Program-made: the position numbers and the translations under genes
Source: Sva-07 sp963710625
Lineage (GTDB): Bacteria; Actinomycetota; Acidimicrobiia; Acidimicrobiales; Ilumatobacteraceae
Reading direction: 5' to 3'
Assembly: GCA_963710625.1 (NCBI GenBank)
Contig: CAVQBG010000013.1
Coordinates: 62,001-126,000, forward strand
DNA: 64,000 nucleotides
Notes under the pieces: model-generated
Told to the model about the DNA's origin: nothing
What the model saw: only the letters and a program-made list of their open reading frames with translations
Databases searched by the model: none
Part shown: positions 17,551 through 25,835 of the stretch, piece by piece
Numbering within the stretch: the first letter of the stretch is position 1
Layout: every line of letters begins with the position of its first letter

Positions 17551-18204
17551 ATGGACATACGCGAGGCGATACGAACGAACGGGACCGTCAGGGACTTCAC
17601 CGACGAACCGGTCGACGACACGACGATCGCGAGCGTGCTCGACGATGCGCGGTTCGCCCCGTCGGGCGGGAACCGCCAGCCGTGGCGAGTCGCGGTCGTC
17701 GAGGACGTGACCCTGCGTCGAGAGCTGGCAACGCTGATGCAGCCGGTGTGGGACGAGTACCTCGAGACCTCGATGGTCGGCGGAACACCGTTCAACGTCG
17801 TCGACTACGTCCAGCCCCTCGACATCACGCCCAACAAGACGAACGCGCTGCTCGAACACATCGACACCATCCCCGTGGTGCTCGCCGTCGCCGCCGATCT
17901 GGCCAACGTGGCGATGATGGATGCCGAACTCGACCGCAAGCCCGTCACCGGTGGCGCGTCGATCTATCCGTTCTGCTGGAATCTGATGCTGTCGGCTCGC
18001 GCCCACGGCCTCGGTGGCGTGATGACCACGTTCCTCAGCCGAGTCGAGCCGGCCGCAGCTCCTGCACTCGGCCTTCCCGATCATCACGCACTCGTGACGA
18101 CGATCTTCCTCGGCCATCCGGTGCACCAGCCGACGAGGCTCAAGCGCAAGCCGGTCGCGACGTTCGCTACCCGGAACCGCTTCGACGGCCCTTCGTTCGG
18201 CTGA
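17551..18204 (+). CDS. Nitroreductase-family FMN oxidoreductase
   Basis: A 217-residue flavin oxidoreductase of the nitroreductase superfamily. The N-terminal RDFTDEPVDD and FAPSGGNRQPW segments form the FMN phosphate site, and GLGGVMTTFL is the C-terminal flavin contact. Members reduce nitro groups, quinones, flavins or enoates with NAD(P)H; the physiological substrate is unknown. The ATG at 17551 follows TACCGT by 7 nt, placing the promoter right at the foot of the preceding hairpin. It stands alone, convergent with trpA 8 bp downstream. Confidence 0.85.
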   Translation: MDIREAIRTNGTVRDFTDEPVDDTTIASVLDDARFAPSGGNRQPWRVAVVEDVTLRRELATLMQPVWDEYLETSMVGGTPFNVVDYVQPLDITPNKTNALLEHIDTIPVVLAVAADLANVAMMDAELDRKPVTGGASIYPFCWNLMLSARAHGLGGVMTTFLSRVEPAAAPALGLPDHHALVTTIFLGHPVHQPTRLKRKPVATFATRNRFDGPSFG

Positions 18205-18212
18205 GGCCGACC

Positions 18213-19004
18213 TCAGGCGGCGTCGATGGCGGCGCGGACTTCGGCGACGTAGTCGCCGACCGCATCGGGGCCGCTGTCCATCAGGCGACGCACGACACTC
18301 GCACCCTGGATGACGCCGTCGGCCACCCGGGTGGCCTGGTACGCCTGCTCGGCGTTCGACACGCCGACGCCGACGAGCACCGGGGTGTCGGTGATCTGCT
18401 TCAACCGCGCGGCCAGAGCCGTCGCCGTCTCGGCGAGCGACTCGCGTTCACCGGTCACGCCGAGCAGGCCGACCGAGTACACGAACCCGCGACAACGCGC
18501 CGCCACCCGGGGCAATCGTTCGTCCGGAGCGGTCGGCGCAGCGAGCATGATCGTCTCGATGCCCTCGGCGTCGGCCGCCTCACACCACGGGCCGGACTCC
18601 TCCAGCGGGAGGTCGGGAAGGATGGCGGCGCTGATGCCCGCCCGCTTCAACTGCGCGGCGAACCGCGTCGGGCCCGGGTGGTGCACGAGGTTGTAGTACG
18701 TCATCACGGCGAGCGGGATGTCGACGTCGAGCGACGGCACTTCGTCGAGGATCGATGTCGGGGTGACGCCACTCTCCAATGCGGCCTGCGACGCCTGCTG
18801 GATCACCGGGCCGTCCATCACCGGATCGGAGAACGGGATGCCGATCTCGACCGCGTCCGCGCCGTTGGCCGCGCAGGCGCGGATCGCCGCCTGCCAGCCC
18901 GGGTAGCCGCCGGTGATGTACGGAACGAGCAGCTTGCGGCCGGCGTCGCGCTTGGCGCGGAACTCGGTCTCGAGGCGCCCGTACGCGTTGTCGCCCGCCG
19001 TCAC
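18213..19004 (-). CDS. trpA: Tryptophan synthase alpha chain
   Basis: The 263-residue alpha subunit, cleaving indole-3-glycerol phosphate to indole and glyceraldehyde 3-phosphate. The catalytic glutamate and aspartate regions are ADAVEIGIPFSDPVMDGPVIQ (split here as EIGIPFSDP and MDGPVIQ) and LPDLPLEE; the phosphate loop is VGVGVSNAEQA. It starts at GTG 19004, overlapping the trpB stop as GTGA, so translation is coupled and the alpha-beta complex is made in balance. Length is normal. It is the last gene of trpFBA. Confidence 0.96.
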   Translation of the reverse strand: MTAGDNAYGRLETEFRAKRDAGRKLLVPYITGGYPGWQAAIRACAANGADAVEIGIPFSDPVMDGPVIQQASQAALESGVTPTSILDEVPSLDVDIPLAVMTYYNLVHHPGPTRFAAQLKRAGISAAILPDLPLEESGPWCEAADAEGIETIMLAAPTAPDERLPRVAARCRGFVYSVGLLGVTGERESLAETATALAARLKQITDTPVLVGVGVSNAEQAYQATRVADGVIQGASVVRRLMDSGPDAVGDYVAEVRAAIDAA

Positions 19005-20191
19005 AGGCGCTCCGCCAGAATGTCCATCATCTGGGCGACGTCCTTGTCGCCACGGCCCGACAGGTTCATCAGCACCGTCTGGCCCTGCAGGTTCGCCGCC
19101 TCGCGGGAGATCCAGGCGACGGCATGCGCGCACTCGAGCGCCGGGATGATCCCCTCGGTCCTCGACAGCAGCTGGAAGCCCTCGATCACCTCGTCGTCGG
19201 TGACCGACGGGTACTCGGCGCGCCCGATCGAGGCGAGGTACGAGTGCTCGGGGCCGACACCCGGGTAGTCGAGCCCGGCCGAGATCGACAATGCCTCCTC
19301 CACCTGGCCGACCTCGTCCTGCAGCAGGTTGCTCCGCATCCCGTGGACGACCCCCGGCACGCCCCGCCCGATCGCGGCGCCGCCCGCGGGCTCGACCCCG
19401 ACGAGACGCGTGTCCCGCTCGTCGACGAACCCGCTGAAGATCCCCATCGCATTCGATCCGCCGCCGACGCAGGCGACGACGACATCGGGCATGGCCCCGG
19501 TCATCTCCTCGATCTGTCGGTGGGCCTCGTCGCCGATCACCGACTGGAACTGGCGCACCATGTAGGGATACGGATGCGGGCCGACCACCGATCCGAGACA
19601 GAAGTAGGTGTCGGTGACGTTGGCCACCCAGTGCCGCATCGCCTCGTTGACGGCATCCTTCAACGTCCGGCTGCCGCTCTCGACCGAGTGGACCTCGGCG
19701 CCGAGCAGCTTCATGCGGAAGACGTTGAGTTCCTGGCGGGCCACGTCGACGGCACCCATGTAGACCGTGCACTCGAGACCCATCAGGGCGGCGGCGGTGG
19801 CGGACGCCACGCCGTGCTGGCCGGCGCCGGTGTCGGCGACGATGCGCTTCTTGCCCATCCGCTTGGCGAGCAGCGCCTGGCCGATCACGTTGTTGATCTT
19901 GTGCGAACCGGTGTGGTTCAGGTCCTCGCGCTTGAGAATGAGCCGGATGCCGAGCTGCTCGCCAAGGTTGTGGCACTCGGTCATGATCGACGGCCGTCCC
20001 GAATACTCAGTGTGCACCCGCGTCAGCTCGGCACGGAACGCCGGGTCGGCCCAGGCGTCGTCGAACGCAGCTTCGAGTTCCTGGCACGCCGGCACCAGGG
20101 TCTCGGGGACGAATCGACCGCCGAACTCGCCGAAGCGGCCAGTGGAGTCGGGGGGTGCCGTGAGGGTGGGTGGTTGATCGAGTGCGGTCAT
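19001..20191 (-). CDS. trpB: Tryptophan synthase beta chain
   Basis: The 396-residue PLP enzyme that condenses indole with serine. The PLP lysine is in NHTGSHKINN, the phosphate-binding loop is CVGGGSNAMG, and the glutamate that activates indole is in DTGAGQHGVA preceding region as in canonical TrpB. The sequence is the TrpB1 type that pairs with TrpA. Its ATG overlaps the trpF stop as ATGA and its own stop overlaps trpA, so all three genes are tightly coupled. Confidence 0.97.
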   Translation of the reverse strand: MTALDQPPTLTAPPDSTGRFGEFGGRFVPETLVPACQELEAAFDDAWADPAFRAELTRVHTEYSGRPSIMTECHNLGEQLGIRLILKREDLNHTGSHKINNVIGQALLAKRMGKKRIVADTGAGQHGVASATAAALMGLECTVYMGAVDVARQELNVFRMKLLGAEVHSVESGSRTLKDAVNEAMRHWVANVTDTYFCLGSVVGPHPYPYMVRQFQSVIGDEAHRQIEEMTGAMPDVVVACVGGGSNAMGIFSGFVDERDTRLVGVEPAGGAAIGRGVPGVVHGMRSNLLQDEVGQVEEALSISAGLDYPGVGPEHSYLASIGRAEYPSVTDDEVIEGFQLLSRTEGIIPALECAHAVAWISREAANLQGQTVLMNLSGRGDKDVAQMMDILAERL

Positions 20192-20844
20192 TCGAAGTCC
20201 CAGTCGTAGGGGAGGTCGTCGTCGCCGATGTACGGCTCGGCGGCGTGGGCGCGGGCGTTCTCGATGAATCGTTTGACGGCGAGGGCGTCCTTCTTCCCGG
20301 GGGCCCGCTCGACCCCGGTGGCGACGTCGACGCCCCAGGGCTGCACCTCGGTGATCGCGGCGCCGACGTTGTCCGGCGTCAGGCCGCCGGCCAGGATGAG
20401 CTTCACCGAGTCGGGGGCGTCGCCGGCGAGCGACCAGTCGAACACCTTGCCCGAGCCCGGTTCGGGTCCGTCGATCATGATCAGGTCGGTGCCGTACTCG
20501 TCCGCTCGCGGGAGGTTGGGATCGCGGGCGTTGAACACCTTGATCACCCAGCGGAACGCCTTGGCGACCTCCTGGGTGTCGGCGGCTGACTCCCGTCCGT
20601 GCAGCTGCACCGCTTTGACACCGGCCCGGTGAGCGACGTCGACGACGCGGCTCGGCAGCTCGTCGCGGAAGATCGCGACGGTGAGGATCTCGGGCGGCAA
20701 CCGGCGCGTGATGTCGTACGCCACCTGTGCGGCGATCTGCCGCTTCGAGCCCTGCACGAAGTTGAACCCCACCGCGTCGGCTCCCATCGCGACGGACAGC
20801 AGCGCATCGTCTTCGTTGGTGATCCCACAGATCTTGACGAACAT
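20188..20844 (-). CDS. trpF: Phosphoribosylanthranilate isomerase
   Basis: A 218-residue TIM-barrel enzyme that carries out the Amadori rearrangement of phosphoribosylanthranilate in tryptophan synthesis. The catalytic cysteine is in VKICGIT at the N-terminus and the catalytic aspartate in MIDGPEPGSG; LAGGLTPDNV and GVDVATGVE bind phosphate. It is the first gene of the trpFBA operon, with TACGGT 8 nt before the ATG and no Shine-Dalgarno. The C-terminal tail of about 15 acidic and aromatic residues (IGDDDLPYDWDFE) is longer than usual. Confidence 0.95.
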   Translation of the reverse strand: MFVKICGITNEDDALLSVAMGADAVGFNFVQGSKRQIAAQVAYDITRRLPPEILTVAIFRDELPSRVVDVAHRAGVKAVQLHGRESAADTQEVAKAFRWVIKVFNARDPNLPRADEYGTDLIMIDGPEPGSGKVFDWSLAGDAPDSVKLILAGGLTPDNVGAAITEVQPWGVDVATGVERAPGKKDALAVKRFIENARAHAAEPYIGDDDLPYDWDFE

Positions 20845-20923
20845 CGAGCGCCACCGTACCGGCGGGCAGGCCCGGGCGAGAGATTCATTGCGGCCGACGT
20901 CGCGCGCCTAACGTCGTCGATGC
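20845..20923. promoter_or_regulatory. Divergent promoters of trpFBA and ppk2
   Basis: In this 79-bp gap a TACGGT hexamer on the minus strand (20853-20858) precedes trpF by 8 nt, and TAACGT on the plus strand (20909-20914) precedes ppk2 by 9 nt. I see no attenuator-like leader peptide or stem-loop for the trp genes. Confidence 0.45.
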
Positions 20924-21685
20924 ATGGGACGACTCGATGAGATCGATCTGTCGGCGAAGCTCTCGGGCGACGACTACGAGACGCGGCTGGCAGCGGCACA
21001 GGAACGCTTCGTGGAGCTCCGCCTGAGCCTCGGCGGTCAGATCGGCGAGAGCGGTGTCGGCCCAGGGCTCCTGGTCGTGATGGAAGGCGCCGACGCCGGT
21101 GGCAAGGGCGGCGCCACCCGACGAATCGTCGAGCGGCTCGACCCCCGCCACTTCAGCGTGTACGCCTACGCCAAGCCCGACGACCGCGAGAAACGCCACC
21201 ACTTCCTGTGGCGTTTCTGGACCAAGATCCCCGGGCTCGGCGGGATGTGCGTGTTCGACCGCAGCTGGTACGGCCGCCTGCTCGTCGAGCGCGTCGAGAA
21301 GTTCGCCACGATCGAACAGTGGACCCGCGCCTACAACGAGATCGTCGAGTTCGAGCGAAGCCTGGTGCTCGAGGGCGTCATCCTCGTGAAGTTCTACCTC
21401 CACATCAGTGCCGACGAGCAGATGAAGCGGTTCGAGAGCCGCCAGGACGACCCACTGCGGAAGTGGAAGCTGAACGAGGAGGACTGGCGCAACCGCGACA
21501 AGTGGGACCAGTACATCGAAGCCGCCGAGGACATGTTCGAGCGCACCGATCACCAGCTCGCCCCGTGGGACATCGTGTCGGGCGAGAACAAGAAGTGGGC
21601 CCGGGTCACCATCCTCGAGACGCTCAATCAACGCGTCGAGGACGGCATCGCTCGCTGGGAGATGCTCAACACCCCGACCGGCTGA
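20924..21685 (+). CDS. ppk2: Polyphosphate kinase 2 (PPK2)
   Basis: A 253-residue PPK2-family kinase, which transfers phosphate between inorganic polyphosphate and nucleotides. The Walker A motif is EGADAGGKGGATRR, the lid and Walker B region FDRSWYGR, and conserved KPDDREKRHHFLWRFW and RTDHQLAPWDIV segments follow. The single-domain length and motifs suggest PPK2 class I, which mainly phosphorylates nucleoside diphosphates, but class cannot be fixed by eye. The gene stands alone between trpF and trpC on the opposite strand, an unusual interruption of the tryptophan genes. Confidence 0.9.
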   Translation: MGRLDEIDLSAKLSGDDYETRLAAAQERFVELRLSLGGQIGESGVGPGLLVVMEGADAGGKGGATRRIVERLDPRHFSVYAYAKPDDREKRHHFLWRFWTKIPGLGGMCVFDRSWYGRLLVERVEKFATIEQWTRAYNEIVEFERSLVLEGVILVKFYLHISADEQMKRFESRQDDPLRKWKLNEEDWRNRDKWDQYIEAAEDMFERTDHQLAPWDIVSGENKKWARVTILETLNQRVEDGIARWEMLNTPTG

Positions 21686-21772
21686 GCCTCGCCGAGGCTC
21701 ATCGGCACCACTGCGATGGGATTCCGGCGCGACAGGTGCGCGACAGGTGGGCGACAGCTCGCCGACCGCGAG

Positions 21773-22549
21773 TCAGGCGACGAACTCGGCGATCAGTGCA
21801 GCCGGGTCGACGCTGGTGACGAGGGTCTCGCCGACCAGCACGGCGTCGTAGCCGGCCGCCCGTAGCGATCGGGCGTCTGCGACACCACGGACCCCCGACT
21901 CGGCGACCTTCACTGCCTGGTCCGGGATCGCACCCGCCATCCGGACGGCACGTTCGTGGTCGACCTGGAAGGTCACCAGGTCACGCTGGTTGACTCCGAT
22001 CAGCGTCGCCTCGGCAGCGAGCGCATGCTCGAGCTCACGCTCGTCGTGGATCTCCACCAGGACGTCGAGGCCGACATCGACCGCCAGCGCGTGAAACGAC
22101 GACAGTTCGGCCGGATCGAGCGCAGCGGCGATCAGCAGCACGCAGTCGGCCCCCATGATCCGGGCGTCGAGCACGTCGCGCTCGCTGACGGTGAAGTCCT
22201 TGCGAATCACCGGCACGGAGCACGCCGCACGGGCCGCCTGCAGGTCGGCGACCGAGCCACCGAAGTGCTCGACATCGGTGAGCACCGACAGGCATGCCGC
22301 TCCCCCGCGTTCGTAGGTGGCGGCCATCCCGGCGGGATCGAGGCTCGCGTTGAGATCGCCCTTCGACGGTGAACGACGCTTGATCTCGGCGATCACACCG
22401 AGCTGTTCTCTGCCCACGAGCGCGGCCCGGAAGCCGCGCGCGGGTTCCGTCCCGCGCGCCTCGTCGAGCAGCCGCTCGATCGATCGGGTGTCGGCGGCGG
22501 CCGTCTCGCGATGTCGTTCGAGAATGCGATCGAGATACGTCGCGACCAC
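21773..22549 (-). CDS. trpC: Indole-3-glycerol phosphate synthase
   Basis: A 258-residue TIM-barrel enzyme forming indole-3-glycerol phosphate, the substrate of TrpA. Key motifs are IAEIKRRSPSKG with catalytic lysines, SVLTDVEHFGGS, VIRKDFTV, LIGVNQRDL and VAESGVRG. It starts at GTG 22549, preceded by GGAGAGAG, one of the few visible Shine-Dalgarno sequences here, and lies 11 bp after a small monooxygenase-like gene on the same strand. It is separated from trpFBA by the opposite-strand ppk2 gene, so it must be transcribed separately. Confidence 0.96.
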   Translation of the reverse strand: MVATYLDRILERHRETAAADTRSIERLLDEARGTEPARGFRAALVGREQLGVIAEIKRRSPSKGDLNASLDPAGMAATYERGGAACLSVLTDVEHFGGSVADLQAARAACSVPVIRKDFTVSERDVLDARIMGADCVLLIAAALDPAELSSFHALAVDVGLDVLVEIHDERELEHALAAEATLIGVNQRDLVTFQVDHERAVRMAGAIPDQAVKVAESGVRGVADARSLRAAGYDAVLVGETLVTSVDPAALIAEFVA

Positions 22550-22560
22550 GCTCTCTCCGG

Positions 22561-22866
22561 TCAGAGGCCCTTGCCGCGGACCGGCGTGAGCATCGTGAGC
22601 TCCGGCCGGCCGGCGAGAATGCCCCCGAAGGCGTTCATGATCTGCTTCATCACGTCGCTGGTGCTGTGCGCCTGGAGCGCGTCGCCGTCGGCGTAGAGCT
22701 CGTACATGTAGGCGACGTTGGCGTCGTTCGGGTCTTCGAGGAGTTGGTAGAGCAGCGTGCCCTCCTCGGATCCGACGTGGTCCATCATCGGGGCGAGGCC
22801 GGCGTACAGGTCGTCGCGCTTTCCGTCGATGCAGGTGAACTTGGCGATCATGGCAACTTGACTCAT
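22561..22866 (-). CDS. ABM-domain (YgiN-like) small protein
   Basis: A 101-residue protein of the antibiotic biosynthesis monooxygenase fold, a dimeric ferredoxin-like barrel. MIAKFTCIDGKRDDL begins the first strand, and EEGTLLYQLLED and YMYELYADGDALQAHSTS are the following conserved strands and helix. Relatives include quinol monooxygenase YgiN and many proteins of unknown role. It is probably co-transcribed with trpC; a functional link is not evident. TACCGT lies 8 nt upstream of the ATG, so it begins the transcription unit. Confidence 0.82.
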   Translation of the reverse strand: MSQVAMIAKFTCIDGKRDDLYAGLAPMMDHVGSEEGTLLYQLLEDPNDANVAYMYELYADGDALQAHSTSDVMKQIMNAFGGILAGRPELTMLTPVRGKGL

Positions 22867-22893
22867 GAGCGCCGACGGTACTGCTTGGCCCGG

Positions 22894-24204
22894 CTAGAAC
22901 CCCAGCCGGTCACCGATGGTGGTGAGCAGTTCGTCGATCGGCACGCGGACCTGTTCGGTCGTGTCTCGATCGCGCACGGTGACCGCGTTGTCCTCCAGCG
23001 AGTCGAAGTCGACGGTGACCGCGAGCGGCGTGCCGATCTCGTCCTGACGGCGGTAGCGCTTGCCGATGTTCTGCGTCTCGTCGTAGTCGACCATGTATCG
23101 GTCGGCGAGGAGCTTGCGAACCTCGTGAGCGAGTGGTGTCAGCGTGTCCTTCTTCGAGAGCGGCAGTACCGCCACCTTGTACGGGGCGAGGCGTGGGTGC
23201 AGGCGCAGGACCGTACGGGTCTCGTCGTTCACCACGTCTTCGTCGTAGGCAGCGAGCAGGAATGCCGCCATCGTGCGGGTGGCGCCGGCGGCGGGCTCGA
23301 TCACGTACGGCACATAGCGCTCGTTGGTCTGCGGGTCGAAGTAGTCGAGCTTCTCGCCGGAGTGTTCGGCATGCTGCTTGAGGTCGTAGTCGGAACGCTG
23401 CGCGATGCCCTCGAGCTCGTCGAAGCCCCACGGGAAGGCGAACTCGACGTCGGACGTGGCCGACGAGTAGTGCGACAGCTCGTCGTCGTCGTGGGCGCGC
23501 AGCCGCAACATGTCGGCGGGAATCCCGTGGTCGATGTACCAGTTCAGTCGGGCATCGCACCAGTACTCGTACCATTGCGAACTGGTGTCAGGAGGGACGA
23601 AGAACTCGAGTTCCATCTGCTCGAACTCGCGCGTCCGGAAGATCCAGTTCTGCGGGGTGATCTCGTTGCGGAAGCTCTTGCCGACCTGAGCGATGCCGAA
23701 CGGCGGCTTCTTGCGCGACGTCTGCAGGACCTGCCCGAAGTTGGTGAACATGCCCTGGGCGGTCTCGGGGCGAAGGTAGGCGTCGGCGCCGGTGCCCTCG
23801 ACCGGGCCGGCCTGGGTCTTGAACATCAGGTTGAACTCACGCGCCTCGGTGAACGACTTCTTCGAGCCGCAGTTCGGGCACGTGTCGGGGTCGTCGAGCT
23901 TGTCGAGGCGGAAGCGTTGCTTGCACTCGGTGCAGTCGACCAGCGGGTCGGTGAAGTTGGCGAGGTGCCCAGATGCCTGCCACACCTGCGGAGGGCTGAG
24001 GATCGCGGCGTCGATCAGCACGACGTCGTCGCGCTGCTGCACCATCGAACGCACCCACGCCTCCTTGACGTTGCGCAACAGCAACGACCCGAGCGGGCCG
24101 TAGTCGTACGTCGAGCGGAAGCCGCCGTAGATCTCCGCCGACTGGTAGACGAAGCCCCTGCGCTTGCAGAGGCTGACGATCTGTTCGAGGTCGGTGGCAG
24201 GCAT
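22894..24204 (-). CDS. glyS: Glycyl-tRNA synthetase (dimeric class II type)
   Basis: A 436-residue single-chain glycyl-tRNA synthetase of the alpha2 type used by actinobacteria, archaea and eukaryotes, distinct from the GlyQ/GlyS tetramer. Class II motifs are visible: GIAQVGKSFRNEITP (motif 2 region), REFEQMELEFF and GATRTMAAFLL (motif 3). A zinc site CTEC plus CPNC lies at about residues 91-113. A C-terminal anticodon-binding domain follows LAPYKVAVLPLSKK. TAGCCT 9 nt before the ATG suggests a leaderless message. Three tandem repeats lie just upstream. Confidence 0.96.
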   Translation of the reverse strand: MPATDLEQIVSLCKRRGFVYQSAEIYGGFRSTYDYGPLGSLLLRNVKEAWVRSMVQQRDDVVLIDAAILSPPQVWQASGHLANFTDPLVDCTECKQRFRLDKLDDPDTCPNCGSKKSFTEAREFNLMFKTQAGPVEGTGADAYLRPETAQGMFTNFGQVLQTSRKKPPFGIAQVGKSFRNEITPQNWIFRTREFEQMELEFFVPPDTSSQWYEYWCDARLNWYIDHGIPADMLRLRAHDDDELSHYSSATSDVEFAFPWGFDELEGIAQRSDYDLKQHAEHSGEKLDYFDPQTNERYVPYVIEPAAGATRTMAAFLLAAYDEDVVNDETRTVLRLHPRLAPYKVAVLPLSKKDTLTPLAHEVRKLLADRYMVDYDETQNIGKRYRRQDEIGTPLAVTVDFDSLEDNAVTVRDRDTTEQVRVPIDELLTTIGDRLGF

Positions 24205-24233
24205 AGGCCCCGGAGGCTACCGATCCCCCCAAT

Positions 24234-24445
24234 CCGTTTGCGTCGAAGATTCGGTGACCCGTCCCACCCGGAATGCAGCGCAAACGTCGAGTGCACGCCC
24301 CCCAAACCGTTTGCGTCGAAGATCCGGGGACCCGCCCCACCCGAAACGCAACGCAAACGGCGAGTGCACGCCGCCCACACCGTTTGCGTCGAAGATTCGG
24401 TGACCCGCCCCACCCGAAACGCAACGCAAACGGCGAGTGTGTGCG
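24234..24445. repeat. Three tandem 73-bp repeats with inverted ends
   Basis: Units begin at 24234, 24307 and 24380, each 73 bp long except the truncated third. Each starts CCGTTTGCGT and reaches ACGCAAACGG (exact complement in units 2 and 3) about 54 bp later, with an inner TTCGG and CCGAA pair, so each can form a long hairpin. Units 2 and 3 are nearly identical; unit 1 is more diverged. They lie between the recO stop and the glyS start, both on the minus strand, and may act as recO terminators or be a REP-like element. Confidence 0.85.
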
Positions 24446-24448
24446 GGG

Positions 24449-25192
24449 TCAGTGGGTTTCGAACATGGCGACGGCCTTCAGCCGGCGCTCGATGTGGAAT
24501 TCGAGGGCTCGGGTCGCCAGCGACGACACCTCGTGGGTGCTCGGTGACTCCTCGCGAGCGAGCGCTGCCATCAGCTGGCCACCGAGGATCTCACGCAGCA
24601 CCTCGAGCGCACCGGGGCTGATCGCCTGACCCGATCGACACGACCGGCACAGCACGCCGCCCTCGTTCAGATCGAACGCGACGAACTGGACCGCCGGTTC
24701 GGTGTCGCCGCAGCGCACACAACGGTCGAGTTCCGGGCGCATGCCCTCCGCGGCGAGGAGCTTCCAGTAGAACGCCGCCACGTTCAGCGGCGCCGGAGCC
24801 TGCCCGGGCGGTGTCGCCGCGATCGTGCGCAGGACACCCACGAGCATCCGGTACAGCTGCGGGTTCGGTTCGCGTTCGAGCGACAGCTGATCGACGGCCT
24901 CGATCACGGCGAGACCCTGCGACGCCCGATCGAGCGACGACAGCATCGGTGACAACGGCTCGACCGCCTCGGCCTGGCTGACGATGTCGAGTTCCCGACC
25001 GCGGTACAAGAGCAGCCGCACGTGGCTCATCGGCTCGAGCCGGGCCCCGAACTTCGACTTGGTCTTGCGGACACCCTTCGCGACCGCCCGCACCTTGCCG
25101 TTCTCGGCCGTGTGGAACACGACGATGCGATCGGACTCGCGAAGCTTGTACGTGCGCAACACGACGCCGGTGTCGCGGTAGAGCTCGCTCAC
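24449..25192 (-). CDS. recO: DNA repair protein RecO
   Basis: A 247-residue RecO, which loads RecA on SSB-coated DNA with RecR in the RecF pathway. The N-terminal OB fold is ELYRDTGVVLRTYKLRESDRI and GVRKTKSKFG, and the C-terminal zinc finger is CVRCGD with CRSCRSG. The start is GTG 25192, overlapping the stop of the upstream cis-prenyltransferase-like gene as GTGA. recO next to a uppS-like gene is the standard actinobacterial order; here the partner in the operon is the degenerate paralogue, while the intact uppS is divergent. Confidence 0.93.
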   Translation of the reverse strand: MSELYRDTGVVLRTYKLRESDRIVVFHTAENGKVRAVAKGVRKTKSKFGARLEPMSHVRLLLYRGRELDIVSQAEAVEPLSPMLSSLDRASQGLAVIEAVDQLSLEREPNPQLYRMLVGVLRTIAATPPGQAPAPLNVAAFYWKLLAAEGMRPELDRCVRCGDTEPAVQFVAFDLNEGGVLCRSCRSGQAISPGALEVLREILGGQLMAALAREESPSTHEVSSLATRALEFHIERRLKAVAMFETH

Positions 25193-25779
25193 GAGTCGTC
25201 GTCGAGACCGCCGAAACGGCGTTCGCGGCGAGCGAAGTCGGCGATGGCATCGACGAGGTGGTCGGGACTCAGCTCGTCCCAGGCCATCGGGTGGAAGACG
25301 AGTTCGCCGTACGCCAACTCCCACACCAGCGACGGCGGCAACCTGGTCGACTCGCCGAGCACCACGATCAGGTCTGGTTCGCAGTCGGCCGGTGCGTACA
25401 GGACCTCGGTGACGGTCGCCTCGTTGACCGGCTCGTCGGGCTGCAACCGCTGCATCGCCTCGGCGAAGCGCTCGCGGCCGTCGCCGCACGGGTCGACGAT
25501 CACCCGACACGACCCGACCTGGCGCTGCCACCACTCGAGATCCACCGGATCGACGCCGGGCTCGAACGCTCGCAGGGTCAGGAACGACGCTCCCGCCTGA
25601 TCGGCGATCGCTCCGAGCCGCTCCACACGATCGTTCCAGCGAACATCACCCAGCCGTTCCCAGTCGCGCAGGGTCCCACCGACGACCATGATGTGCCGCA
25701 ACAACTGCCGCGTCGTGTCACCGGCACGCGCCGTCTCCGTGGCGGCGCCGGTCGCCGTGGCGGAGAACGAGGTGGCCAT
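25189..25779 (-). CDS. Catalytically degenerate cis-prenyltransferase (UppS-like) paralogue
   Basis: A 196-residue protein that aligns along its length with undecaprenyl diphosphate synthase but lacks the catalytic residues. Residues 28-40 (RHIMVVGGTLRDW) occupy the position of the MDGNGRW motif, with the catalytic aspartate gone. Residues 136-162 (DLIVVLGESTRLPPSLVWEL and on) replace DLLVRTSGEQRxSNFLLWQ, losing the diphosphate-binding arginines. The C-terminal end DFARRERRFGG (181-191) is fully conserved and holds the RxG motif. The adjacent intact uppS lacks that tail. By analogy with Nus1/NgBR this may be the non-catalytic partner of a heteromeric enzyme. Start chosen at ATG 25779, with AAGAAT 6 nt upstream; translationally coupled to recO. 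Family membership is well supported, the partner role is inference. Confidence 0.75.
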   Translation of the reverse strand: MATSFSATATGAATETARAGDTTRQLLRHIMVVGGTLRDWERLGDVRWNDRVERLGAIADQAGASFLTLRAFEPGVDPVDLEWWQRQVGSCRVIVDPCGDGRERFAEAMQRLQPDEPVNEATVTEVLYAPADCEPDLIVVLGESTRLPPSLVWELAYGELVFHPMAWDELSPDHLVDAIADFARRERRFGGLDDDS

Positions 25780-25835
25780 GCCGACATTCTTCCACGCCAC
25801 GCTCACCGATGCCGGGCTCGCTAGCGTGGGAATCC
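25780..25835. promoter_or_regulatory. Divergent leaderless promoters of the two cis-prenyltransferase genes
   Basis: TAGCGT (25822-25827) ends 8 nt before the uppS GTG on the plus strand. AAGAAT on the minus strand (25786-25791) ends 6 nt before the paralogue ATG. The 56-bp shared region would allow coordinate expression of both genes. Confidence 0.5.

Noticed and set aside
24234..24445. CRISPR array
   Set aside because: The units are contiguous 73-bp repeats without spacers and there are no cas genes.
24449..25534. Long N-terminal extension of RecO
   Set aside because: The extension runs in another frame of the cis-prenyltransferase-like gene; RecO begins at the GTG overlapping that gene's stop.
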